From: Comamonas sp. SCN 67-35
GTDB taxonomy: Bacteria > Pseudomonadota > Gammaproteobacteria > Burkholderiales > Burkholderiaceae_C
NCBI GenBank assembly: GCA_001725255.1
Contig: MEFV01000007.1
Coordinates: 1-64,000 of the forward strand
DNA: 64,000 bases
Direction of reading: 5' to 3'
The translations under genes and the position numbers were made by a program. Within the stretch, counting starts at the first letter, position 1. Each line of letters starts with the position of its first letter. Below the pieces are notes generated by a model. That model was not told the origin of the DNA. It ran no database searches and saw only the letters and a list, made by a program, of their open reading frames with translations. Positions 36,077-44,421 of this stretch are shown in pieces.

Positions 36077-36817
36077 ATGACGACACCTCTTCTGCAAATC
36101 ACCGGCCTCACCGCGGGCTACGGCCACGCCGAAGTGCTGCACGGCATCGACCTGACGCTGGCCAAGGGCAGCATCGTCACCGTCATCGGCCCCAACGGCG
36201 CGGGCAAGACCACGCTGCTCAACACGCTGATGGGCGTGCTGCCCGGCAAGGGCAGCATCCGCTACGATGGCACGCCCATCGAGGACCTGACGCTGGAAGA
36301 ACGCGTGATGCTGGGCATCGCGCTGGTGCCCGAAAGGCGCGAGCTCTTTGCCAGCATGTCAGTGCAGGATAACCTGGTGCTGGGCGGCTACCGCCAGATG
36401 CGCCTGGGCAACCGCCAGTGGCGCGATCGCATCGACGACGTGTATGCGCTGTTTCCCCGCCTCAAGGATAGGCGCGCGCAGTCCTCGGGCACGCTCTCGG
36501 GCGGCGAGCGCCAGATGCTGGCCGTGGGCCGTGCGCTGATGTCGCGCCCGCAGCTCCTGATGCTCGACGAGCCCAGCCTGGGCCTGGCGCCGCTGATCGT
36601 GCAGGATATCCTGCGCAACGTGCAGGCGCTGCGCGAGAGCGGCGTCTCCATCCTGCTGGTGGAGCAGAACGCGCGCGCCGCGCTGGACGTGGCCGACCAC
36701 GGCTACGTGCTGGAGATGGGCGCCGTCAGCCTGCAAGGCCCAGCGCACGAACTGGCGCATGACGTGCGCGTCATCGAAACCTACCTGGGCGCGACGCAAA
36801 GCGCATCGGTCGCCTGA
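36077..36817 (+). CDS. ABC importer ATPase, LivF type
   Basis: This 246-residue ATPase has Walker A VIGPNGAGKTTLL, a standard signature TLSGGERQML, Walker B LLMLDEPSLGLAP and the switch region LLVEQNARAALDVADHGYVLEMG, matching LivF. It starts 1 bp after the fused protein and completes the importer: binding protein, LivH, LivM-LivG, LivF. Its canonical signature contrasts with the altered one in the fused partner. Confidence 0.94.
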   Translation: MTTPLLQITGLTAGYGHAEVLHGIDLTLAKGSIVTVIGPNGAGKTTLLNTLMGVLPGKGSIRYDGTPIEDLTLEERVMLGIALVPERRELFASMSVQDNLVLGGYRQMRLGNRQWRDRIDDVYALFPRLKDRRAQSSGTLSGGERQMLAVGRALMSRPQLLMLDEPSLGLAPLIVQDILRNVQALRESGVSILLVEQNARAALDVADHGYVLEMGAVSLQGPAHELAHDVRVIETYLGATQSASVA

Positions 36818-36860
36818 CGGCCCTACCTTGAGCCATTCATCTTCATAACCACCAGGGAGA

Positions 36861-37601
36861 CGCAAAAACAAGTACCTGTATTCGCCCGCACTGCTAGCCG
36901 GCCTCACCGCTGCAGCGGCGGCCACGCTGTCGGCCTGCGGGGGAGGCGATGGCAACAGAACCCCATTTGCTGCAGAGAAGCTGCTCCAACTTTCCGCAAC
37001 CACCCCCGCCACGTTGCAGTCCTGCGCCAGCCTTGCGGGCAGTTTGGCGCTGCCGGACACCCGCATCAACTCGTCGGAATTGGTGGCAGCAGGCCCGCTC
37101 ACAGTGCAGGGTGTGACCTCTACGTTGCCCGCGCACTGTCTGGTCAAGGGCAAGATAAAAGAACGCACCAGCACCGTAGATGGAGCCAGCTATGCCATTG
37201 GTTTCGAGGTTCGCCTGCCCCAGGACTGGAACGGCCGCTTCCTGTACCAGGCCAACGGTGGCCTGGACGGCACAGTACTTCCGGCCTTGGGCAATACCAG
37301 CGGCGCCGCGCCCATAGCACCCGCCCTAGTGCAAGGCTTTGCCGTGCTCAGCTCCGACGCGGGCCACGGCGCACCCACGCCCTTCTTCGGCATCGACCCG
37401 CAGGCACATCTGGACTACGGCTACCAGGCCGTGGGCACGCTCACGCCCATGGCCAAGAACTTAATCAAGAGCGCCTACGGGAAGGCCCTCGACCGCTCGT
37501 ACCTGGCCGGCTGCTCCAACGGTGGACGGCACGCCATGGTGGCAGCGTCGCTGTTCGCGGACCTGGTGCCGGCATCAACCGCTGGGCGCTTCGTGCGGTG
37601 A
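36861..37601 (+). pseudogene. Broken tannase/feruloyl-esterase family lipoprotein
   Basis: The frame reads as the N-terminal part of a tannase/feruloyl esterase. A basic start (KNKY), a hydrophobic stretch and the lipobox LSACGGG are followed by VRLPQDWNGRFLYQANGGLDG, GFAVLSSDAGHG and the nucleophile motif GCSNGGRHAMVAAS. No ATG, GTG or TTG precedes the signal peptide in frame: the codon before AAA-AAC-AAG is CGC, and an in-frame TAA lies at 36846. AGGGAG sits where a ribosome site should be. The C-terminus stops about 20 residues after the nucleophile Ser, so the Asp and His of the triad and over half the usual length of about 550 residues are missing. It follows livF by 43 bp. Confidence 0.8.
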
Positions 37602-37610
37602 CCGTGTTTC

Positions 37611-37663
37611 ATACGGATTTGCCGCGAACCAACAAAGCTAGACGATTGAAGGCATATCCGTAT
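37611..37663. repeat. Inverted repeat between broken esterase and chemoreceptor
   Basis: ATACGGATTTGCC (37611-37623) and GGCATATCCGTAT (37651-37663) pair at 12 of 13 positions around a 27-nt loop. It sits between convergent 3' ends, exactly where the esterase is truncated. It may be a terminator without a T-run, or the ends of a small mobile insertion. Confidence 0.5.
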
Positions 37664-39321
37664 CAGCGCTCCCGGGCGCCTGCCAGGGCAATCAGACGAT
37701 CCGCGCTTTCCCGTGGCATCAGTTCGCGCGGCTGCGAGCCATCGGCAAGGCGAAACGAGGAGACGGCGATCTCCAGGCGGTGAGCTTGCTGACGCAGCGC
37801 TTGCGCGGCAGCCGCCGCCTGTTCAACCAGCGCCGCGTTCTGCTGGGTCATGACATCGAGATGATCAACCGAGGCATTGACCTGCCCGATGTCCTCGGCC
37901 TGCTCGGCCGTGGCGGAGCTGATGGCCGCCATGAACTCGCCCACGCTCCTGATCGCGGCAACCATGCCCTGCATGGCCTCTCTGGCAAGCTGCACCTGCG
38001 CGCCGCCTTCGCGCACGCTGTCGGTCGAATCGGTGATCAGGGCCTTAATTTCCTTGGCGGCGGCGGCTGAACGCTGCGCCAGACCGCGCACTTCCTGGGC
38101 CACCACGGCAAAGCCACGCCCCTGCTCGCCGGCCTTGGCGGCCTCGACGGCCGCGTTGAGCGCCAGGATGTTGGTCTGAAACGCAATCGCATCGATCACG
38201 CCGATGATTTCCTGGATCTTGCGCGAGGCCTGATCGATCGTATCCATGGTCTGAACCACCTGCGCCATCACCGCCCCGCCCCTGGTCGCGACTTCGATGG
38301 CCTGGCGTGCCTGTGCATCCGCCTGCTGCACGGTGGTCGCGTTGTGGTGCACGGCCGAGGTCAGCTGTCCCATGGTGGCCGCCGTCTGCTGCAGGCTGCC
38401 GGCCTGCTGCTCGGTTCGGCTGGAGAGGTCGCTGTTGCCCTGAGCGATCTCGTCCGCCGCCAGCACGATCCCCTCGGTGCCCGAGCGGACCTCGCCGACG
38501 ATGAGCTCCAGTCCCTGATTCATGATCGCCATCGCGTGCATCAGGGCCGCGAATTCATCGTTGCCGACCACGGCCACCGGGTGCGAAAGATCGCCCTGCG
38601 ATACGCGCCGCGCCGCCTGCACGGCTATGCCCAGCGAGCGCCGGATGCGCCGCACCACCACCCACGCAAACAACGCCGTGAGGCAGGTCAACAGCAGCGC
38701 CACGGCGGCCGCAACGCGTGCCTGGTGCTGCCCGGAGGCCGTGAAGGCCTGGAGCTTCTCATCAAGGCGCTTGCGCTGGATTTCCCCGTAGCGCTGCAGT
38801 TCCTCACTGTAGATTTTCTGTGCCGGCACGTATGCGGTATCGAACATCGCGCTGGCGCCGGCCATGTCGCCTAGGTTCTTGTACTGGGTGACGGAATCAA
38901 GCGCGGTGGCCAATGCCTTTTCCACCTCGGCGAAATGGACCAGCCACTGTTTTTCCTCATCGGTGGACGCCGCCGCGGCCACTGCGGCCGCCATCTCTCC
39001 GGCCTCCTTTGTCCTGGCCTGGGCAGACTCGATCAGGGTCTCCTTCATGCCCTCATCGTTCGTCTTGTTGATCACCATGTAACGCAAAGCCGCGTCTTCC
39101 GATGCCGAAATCCAGCGCTCCACCAGCCGAATTCGGCCAACCTCGACGCTGCCGAATTCGTGCAGCGAAGTCTCCACCGCCTTTTGCGAAAGCAGGCCGT
39201 TCACGGCGAAACCTAGCATCACGATGAGCGCAAATCCGAATGCCAGGGCAAGCTGGAAACCGGTGGTAAACCGGCCCATCCGAAGTCCAGCATCTCCGGA
39301 TGCGGCGTCTGTCTTTTTCAT
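37663..39321 (-). CDS. Methyl-accepting chemotaxis protein
   Basis: This is a 552-residue chemoreceptor. It has a membrane span at about 20-45, a helical periplasmic sensing region to about 195 (four-helix type), a second span ([20 protein letters not shown]), a HAMP linker and a long cytoplasmic signalling coiled coil whose tip reads [27 protein letters not shown]. No C-terminal NWETF-like tether is seen. The ATG at 39321 follows GAGG. It lies 45 bp behind the acyl-CoA dehydrogenase with no terminator between, so it may be transcribed with ech-ligase-dehydrogenase and sense an aromatic compound. The ligand is unknown. Confidence 0.92.
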   Translation of the reverse strand: MKKTDAASGDAGLRMGRFTTGFQLALAFGFALIVMLGFAVNGLLSQKAVETSLHEFGSVEVGRIRLVERWISASEDAALRYMVINKTNDEGMKETLIESAQARTKEAGEMAAAVAAAASTDEEKQWLVHFAEVEKALATALDSVTQYKNLGDMAGASAMFDTAYVPAQKIYSEELQRYGEIQRKRLDEKLQAFTASGQHQARVAAAVALLLTCLTALFAWVVVRRIRRSLGIAVQAARRVSQGDLSHPVAVVGNDEFAALMHAMAIMNQGLELIVGEVRSGTEGIVLAADEIAQGNSDLSSRTEQQAGSLQQTAATMGQLTSAVHHNATTVQQADAQARQAIEVATRGGAVMAQVVQTMDTIDQASRKIQEIIGVIDAIAFQTNILALNAAVEAAKAGEQGRGFAVVAQEVRGLAQRSAAAAKEIKALITDSTDSVREGGAQVQLAREAMQGMVAAIRSVGEFMAAISSATAEQAEDIGQVNASVDHLDVMTQQNAALVEQAAAAAQALRQQAHRLEIAVSSFRLADGSQPRELMPRESADRLIALAGARER

Positions 39322-39366
39322 GTCATGCACCTCGCCGGACAAGGCTGGCAACGTATGCCGCGCCGT

Positions 39367-41106
39367 TCAAATCGGAGCGACGAGATGGCGCGCCGCCTGC
39401 ACGCGGCGGCGCCAATGCTCGGCCTGAACCAGCACGTGATCGAAGAAATAGCAGGCGCTGTCGCGTTTGTGCGCGAAGGCATCGCTGGCCACCCGTGCGG
39501 CACGACACCAGGCGAAGGCCATGGCCACCCAGCCCACCAGGCGCAGGTAGTCCTCGGCAGCGCGGGCGGGCAGCTCGGCATCATCCCGGGCGTCCATGGC
39601 CAACGCCTGCGTCTCGGTCTGCAGCACATCGCACCAGCCCCGCAGCACTTCCCCATGCGCCGACGGCAACGCCGCTTCGGCACGAAACGCCTGCAGCAGC
39701 GGCGCGAGGCCATCGAGCGCGGCCAGCACCTTGCGCTGCAGCAGGTCCAGCGCCTGGATCTGGTTGGTGCCCTCGTAAATCATGGCAATGCGAGAGTCCC
39801 GCAGTGTCTGTTCGATACGGTATTCGTGCACATAGCCGTAGCCACCAAAGACCTGAAGCGCATCACTGGCCAGCTCGAAGCCGCGCTCGGTGAACAGTGA
39901 CTTAACGACGGGCGTGAGCAGCGCGGCCAGCGCCTGAGAGCCCGAACGCTCGGCCTCGTCGGGCGCGTGCGCGGCAAGATCCAGCACATGGCCGCACCAG
40001 TAGCCGAGCGCGCGCATGCCCTCGGTCCACACCCGCAGGTCCCACAGGATGCGGCGTACCGGCGCATGGCAGGCAATGGGGTCGGCCCCATCCCCTGCCC
40101 CCGCCCCCGCCGGGCAGACGATGGCGCGCATCTGCCTGCGTTCGCGCGCATAGTCCAGCGCCAGCTGATAGGCCATCTGTGCATGGCCGAGGCCCTGCAG
40201 GCCCACGTGCAGGCGAGCGGAATTCATCATCACGAACATGGCGGCCAGCCCGCGGTGCGGCTGGCCTATGAGCCAGCCCTGCGCTTCCTCGAAACGCATG
40301 GCGCAGGTGGCGCTGCCCTTGATGCCCATCTTCTTTTCGATGCCGTCGCAATGCACGGCGTTGGCAACCCAGCCACCGTCTGCCTGCTGCAGGCGCTTGG
40401 GCACCAGAAACAGCGAAATACCCCGGGTGCCGGGCGGTGCATCCGGCAGACGAGCGAGCACCAGATGGACGATGTTCTCCGTCCAGTCCTGCTCACCGCC
40501 CGAGATGAAAATCTTGTTGCCACTCAGCCGATAACTGCCATCGGCGTCGGGTCGTGCCTGTGTGCGCAGCAGGCCCAGATCGCTGCCCGCCTGCGGCTCG
40601 GTCAGGCACATGGTGGCCAGCCAGTCGCCGCGTACCAGATGCGGCAGGTACTGCGCCTTGAGCGTCTCGCTGGCGTGTGCATGCAGGCAGGCATAGGCCC
40701 CGTGCAGGATGCCCAGGTACATGGCCCAGGCATGGTTGCTGGCGGCGATCATTTCATTGAGCGCCGCGTCCAGCAGCCCCGGCAGACCCTGGCCGCCCAC
40801 CCCCACATCGCAGGCCAGCGCGGGCCAGCCTGCCTGCACATACGCGTGGTAGGCGGCGGCAAAGCCATCGGGCGTGCGCACCTGGCCGTCACGCCAGGTG
40901 CAGCCTTGCAGGTCGGCGCTGGCGTTCAGTGGGGCAAGCTGACCGGCGCAGAAGTCGCCCGCCGCCTCACAGACCATGCGCGCCGTGTCCGCATCGAGGG
41001 CGGCGTGGGCGGGCATGCGTTGCCAGTCGGCGGGGGCGTCGAGCCACTGCTCCATGACAAAGGCCATGTCGGTGAGCGGTGGTGCGTAATGGCTGGCGTC
41101 GCTCAT
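39367..41106 (-). CDS. Acyl-CoA dehydrogenase
   Basis: This is a 579-residue FAD-dependent acyl-CoA dehydrogenase of the longer type, with an extra C-terminal domain. Seen are the FAD-side segment TMCLTEPQAGSDLG, the IFISGGEQD loop, IEKKMGIKGSATC, QVFGGYGYVHEYRIEQTLRDSRIAMIYEGTNQIQALDLL, and a final helical part. In this setting it could oxidise the saturated (dihydro) hydroxycinnamoyl-CoA to the enoyl-CoA used by the hydratase/lyase. That is inference from context. It lies 102 bp after the ligase gene and 45 bp before the chemoreceptor gene. Confidence 0.92.
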   Translation of the reverse strand: MSDASHYAPPLTDMAFVMEQWLDAPADWQRMPAHAALDADTARMVCEAAGDFCAGQLAPLNASADLQGCTWRDGQVRTPDGFAAAYHAYVQAGWPALACDVGVGGQGLPGLLDAALNEMIAASNHAWAMYLGILHGAYACLHAHASETLKAQYLPHLVRGDWLATMCLTEPQAGSDLGLLRTQARPDADGSYRLSGNKIFISGGEQDWTENIVHLVLARLPDAPPGTRGISLFLVPKRLQQADGGWVANAVHCDGIEKKMGIKGSATCAMRFEEAQGWLIGQPHRGLAAMFVMMNSARLHVGLQGLGHAQMAYQLALDYARERRQMRAIVCPAGAGAGDGADPIACHAPVRRILWDLRVWTEGMRALGYWCGHVLDLAAHAPDEAERSGSQALAALLTPVVKSLFTERGFELASDALQVFGGYGYVHEYRIEQTLRDSRIAMIYEGTNQIQALDLLQRKVLAALDGLAPLLQAFRAEAALPSAHGEVLRGWCDVLQTETQALAMDARDDAELPARAAEDYLRLVGWVAMAFAWCRAARVASDAFAHKRDSACYFFDHVLVQAEHWRRRVQAARHLVAPI

Positions 41107-41208
41107 GCGGCCTCCCTCAGGGGCGCGGCCCGCCCTGCGCCGGCGCCTTGCGGCGCATCGGATGCATTCATGGGTATGCCTGGGTAAAAGGTGGGGGAAT
41201 GACGGCTG

Positions 41209-43356
41209 CTAGTCGATCAGCATCAGCGCATCCAGCGCCAGCACGCCTTCTCCCCGGGGGTAGACCACCACCGGGTTGAGGTCGATCTCGCGTATTGCGG
41301 GCGTACCGCGCAGTACCTGCCCCAGTCGTTCGATCAACGCAGCCACGGCGCCAACGTCCAGCACCGGCGCGCCACGGTAACCATCGAGCAGTGCCGCGCT
41401 TTGCAGCAGCTTGAGTTCGGCGACGATCTCGGCCTGCGACAGATCGGCATCGAGCAGGCGCACATCGTGGATGACTTCCGCCGTCACGCCGCCCAGACCA
41501 ACGAGGATCACCGGCCCCCACTGCGGATCGTTCTTGGCGCCGATGATGAGCTCCAGCCCTCGCTGGCCCATGCGCTCGACCAGCACGCCATCGAGCACGA
41601 TGGAAGCGTCGTAAGCGCGCACGCTGGCCTGCATGCGCTCCCAGGCCTGGCGCAGTGCCGCGTCGTCGGCGATGTTCAACGCCACGCCGCCCGCGTCACT
41701 CTTGTGGCTCAGCTGTTCAGACTGCGCCTTGAGCACCACCGGGTAGCCCACTGCTGCGGCTGCGGCGACGGCTTCGTCCGCCGTGGCGGCAAACCGGCTC
41801 GCCCCGAAGCTCACGCCAGCCTGCGCCAGCAGCGCCTTGGCCTCGTACTCCGGCACCACCTTGCGGTGAACGGGCAAAGCCAGCGTCATGGGCGCCAGCG
41901 CGCTTGCGTCGAAACTGCGGGTGCTCAGGCTCACCAGCCGCTGCACGGCGCGGAGGGCGCGTTCGGTGCTGGGGAAATAGGGCACACCCAAGTCCCGCAT
42001 CTCGTGGATGAAATGCGTCGGCACCTCGGCACCAGCATCCAGGCCGGCAACGATCACCGGCTTGCCGGGCCTCAGCTCGCGCACGGCGCGCAGCACCGGC
42101 GGCATCTTGATGGCGCAGGTCATCGGGTCGCCCTGGATCAGGCCGATGACGATGGTGGAGAAGCGCTCGTCGTCAAACAGCGCCGCCAGCACGCGGTAGT
42201 AGATGTCGGGCTCCACCAGTCCCTGCGCCGTCAGGTCCAGCGGATTGCTCACGGCGACGAAGGCAGGCATGGCGGCGCGCAGCGCCGGGGCATTGGTCTC
42301 GTCGAGCTCGGGCAAAGCCAGGCCCAGTTCCTCGGCTAGGTCCAGGCACAGCGCCTTGAACGCGCCCGATTCGCCCAGGATGGCCACGCCGGGCGACGGC
42401 AGGCGGGGGCAGCGCACGGCGATTTCGGCCATGTCTCCCAGCTCCTCGAGCGTCTCGGCAAACACCACGCCCGCGCGTTGCAGCTTGGTGCGCATGACTG
42501 CGTAATCGCCCGCCATCGCGCCCGTGTGCGTTGCCGCCGAGGCACGCGCCGCGCTGCTCTTTCCGGGGTGCAGCAGCACCACGCACTTGCCCAGGGCACG
42601 GGCGCGCCGCGCGGCCGCCAGCATGCGCCCGGGATGACGAAACTGCTCGGCAATCATGGCGATGACCCGGGTATCCGCATCCTCCAGCAGGAATTCCACA
42701 TAGTCCTCGGCATGGCTGGCCGCCTCGTTGCCCGTGGAAACGGCGTAGGACAGCGGCAACGCACGGCTGCTCAGCGTGGTAGCCAGCACGGTCATCATGG
42801 CGCCGCTCTGCGACACCACGCCTATGCACCCCGCCCGCGGAACATCCGTGTTCCGAAGCGCCATGTCGACCTTGACAAAGGTCAGTGGAATGCGATCGAT
42901 GTAGTTGACGCTGCCCAGACAGTTCGGTCCTTCGATCACCATGTCGTGGGCTTGCGCGATGGCGGCGATTTCACGCTGCTGCGCCATGCCTTCTTCGCCC
43001 GCTTCGGCAAAACCGGCGGAGAAAATGACCACCGCGCCCACCTTGCGCGCCGCAAGGGCACGCACGGCATCCAGCACCGCCGGCTGCGGAATGGCGAGCA
43101 CCGCCACATCCACGTCTTCGGGCAGATCGGCCACCGTGGGCAGACAGGGGCGGCCCTGGACTTCGGCGCGCTTGGGGTTGATGAGGTGAATATCGCCGGC
43201 AAAGCCGTTGCGCTCCAGATTGCCCAGCAGCGAGGCGCCCAGCGCGCCAGGCGTGCTGGATGCGCCGACGATGGCGACAGAGCGCGGACGCAGCATGCGC
43301 CCGATGGCCGCGCTGCGCGCGGCTGAAGTGGTGTCGATCACGTTGATCTCCGTCAT
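41209..43356 (-). CDS. ferA: NDP-forming acyl-CoA synthetase, feruloyl-CoA synthetase FerA type
   Basis: This is a 715-residue ligase of the NDP-forming acyl-CoA synthetase superfamily, not the AMP-forming ANL class. The N-terminus is a CoA-binding domain (RPRSVAIVGASSTPGALGAS). A succinyl-CoA-ligase-like middle part contains the phosphohistidine candidate in ATHTGAMAGDYA (about residue 275). The C-terminal ATP-grasp domain begins around VVPEYEAKALLAQAG and includes PVVLKAQSEQLSHKSDAGGV. Sphingobium SYK-6 FerA, a feruloyl-CoA synthetase, has this architecture, and the gene directly upstream is an ech-type hydratase/lyase, so the substrate is probably ferulate or a related hydroxycinnamate. 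The ATG at 43356 gives the family N-terminus. Confidence 0.82.
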   Translation of the reverse strand: MTEINVIDTTSAARSAAIGRMLRPRSVAIVGASSTPGALGASLLGNLERNGFAGDIHLINPKRAEVQGRPCLPTVADLPEDVDVAVLAIPQPAVLDAVRALAARKVGAVVIFSAGFAEAGEEGMAQQREIAAIAQAHDMVIEGPNCLGSVNYIDRIPLTFVKVDMALRNTDVPRAGCIGVVSQSGAMMTVLATTLSSRALPLSYAVSTGNEAASHAEDYVEFLLEDADTRVIAMIAEQFRHPGRMLAAARRARALGKCVVLLHPGKSSAARASAATHTGAMAGDYAVMRTKLQRAGVVFAETLEELGDMAEIAVRCPRLPSPGVAILGESGAFKALCLDLAEELGLALPELDETNAPALRAAMPAFVAVSNPLDLTAQGLVEPDIYYRVLAALFDDERFSTIVIGLIQGDPMTCAIKMPPVLRAVRELRPGKPVIVAGLDAGAEVPTHFIHEMRDLGVPYFPSTERALRAVQRLVSLSTRSFDASALAPMTLALPVHRKVVPEYEAKALLAQAGVSFGASRFAATADEAVAAAAAVGYPVVLKAQSEQLSHKSDAGGVALNIADDAALRQAWERMQASVRAYDASIVLDGVLVERMGQRGLELIIGAKNDPQWGPVILVGLGGVTAEVIHDVRLLDADLSQAEIVAELKLLQSAALLDGYRGAPVLDVGAVAALIERLGQVLRGTPAIREIDLNPVVVYPRGEGVLALDALMLID

Positions 43357-43400
43357 GCGGGGAAAGACGCCGAGCCAGGCCCGGCGTGCAGGGCTCAGGT

Positions 43401-44243
43401 TCAGGCGCCTTTTTGCTTGGACAGGTCGTACGCGCCCAAGCCGGGCTTGTACGTCTTTTCGTCGAGAAACTGGCGCAGGCCTTCCTTGCGGCCTTCGTTG
43501 TCGTAGCTGTTGGCGGCCTCCTGCGCGCGCACCAGGAAGTCCTCGGCATTGTCGTAGTTCATCTCGCGCACGCGGCGCACGGCGTCCTTGGTGGCCTTGA
43601 GCGCCACGGGATTTTTCTGCAGCAGCACCTCGGCCACGGCTGTCACGCGGGCCTTGAGCTGTGCCAGCGGCAGCGATTCGTTGACCAGACCCCACTGGGC
43701 CGCGGTCTTGCCGTCGATGTTCTCGCCCATCATGGCGTGGTACATGGCGTGGCGGAAGTTCAGAAGCTCGGCCGCCACCTTGGACGCCCCACCGCCAGGC
43801 AGGATGCCCCAGTTGATTTCGGACAGTCCGAACTTGGCCTCGTCGGCCGCGAAGGCCAGATCGCAGGCGAACAGCGGGCCGTAACCGCCGCCGAAGCACC
43901 AGCCATTGATCATGGCGATGGTGGGCTTCTGGTACCAGCGCAGACGGCGCCACCAGCCATAGCTCTCGCGCTGAGCCTTGCGCGTGCCGGCCAGACCCTT
44001 GGCCTCGGTTTCGCGGAAGTATTCGTTCAGATCCATGCCGGCCGTCCAGGCGGTGCCCTCGCCGGTCAGCACCAGCACGCCGACATCGTCGCGGAATTCG
44101 AGCTCATCGAGCACGCGCATCATCTGACGGTTGAGCGCGGGGCTCATGGCGTTGCGTTTTTCGGGGCGGTTGAAACGCACCCAGGCGATGCGGTTTTCAA
44201 CGGTGAAGGCGACGGTTTGCTCTTCGGTGCGGGGAGTGCTCAT
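43401..44243 (-). CDS. ech: p-Hydroxycinnamoyl-CoA hydratase/lyase (feruloyl-CoA hydratase)
   Basis: This is a 280-residue crotonase-fold enzyme close in sequence to feruloyl-CoA hydratase/lyase. Typical parts are WVRFNRPEKRNAMSPALNRQM, GTAWTAGMDLNEYFRE, YQKPTIAMINGWCFGGGYGPL, FGLSEINWGILPGG and the late FLDEKTYKPGLGAYDL. The enzyme hydrates feruloyl-CoA and cleaves the product to vanillin and acetyl-CoA. The pathway assignment rests on this similarity together with the adjacent ligase (44 bp downstream) and the divergent vanillin-dehydrogenase-like gene. The start ATG lies next to a compact regulatory region. Confidence 0.9.
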   Translation of the reverse strand: MSTPRTEEQTVAFTVENRIAWVRFNRPEKRNAMSPALNRQMMRVLDELEFRDDVGVLVLTGEGTAWTAGMDLNEYFRETEAKGLAGTRKAQRESYGWWRRLRWYQKPTIAMINGWCFGGGYGPLFACDLAFAADEAKFGLSEINWGILPGGGASKVAAELLNFRHAMYHAMMGENIDGKTAAQWGLVNESLPLAQLKARVTAVAEVLLQKNPVALKATKDAVRRVREMNYDNAEDFLVRAQEAANSYDNEGRKEGLRQFLDEKTYKPGLGAYDLSKQKGA

Positions 44244-44296
44244 TGCGGGTGGTCCTTGGTGAAAAAAGAGGGATGCGCAGAGGAAATCTAGGAAAA

Positions 44297-44379
44297 ACCC
44301 TAGGTCACTCGGCGTGCGATATGGTTATCATAAATAACTAATTTGCCATCGGGCAACTTGGTATTTACCCTAGGTTCAC
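44297..44379. promoter_or_regulatory. Divergent ech/vdh control region
   Basis: Between the divergent starts lie a perfect inverted repeat, GTTAT-CATAA-ATAAC (44324-44338), and two direct repeats ACCCTAGGT(T)CAC (44297-44308 and 44367-44379) exactly 70 bp apart. The inverted repeat matches the site before the importer. The spacing of the CCTAGG repeats suggests a second regulator or cooperative binding. Confidence 0.55.
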
Positions 44380-44421
44380 CGATTTCCCACCCCGACCCTC
44401 ATCCCGCAAGGAGTTTTTTTG

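Noticed and set aside
31998..36817. Assignment as a urea or branched-chain amino-acid importer
   Set aside because: The family alone would allow it, but no urease or amino-acid genes are near, and the candidate operator is shared with ech/vdh; the substrate is left open with a leaning to aromatic acids.
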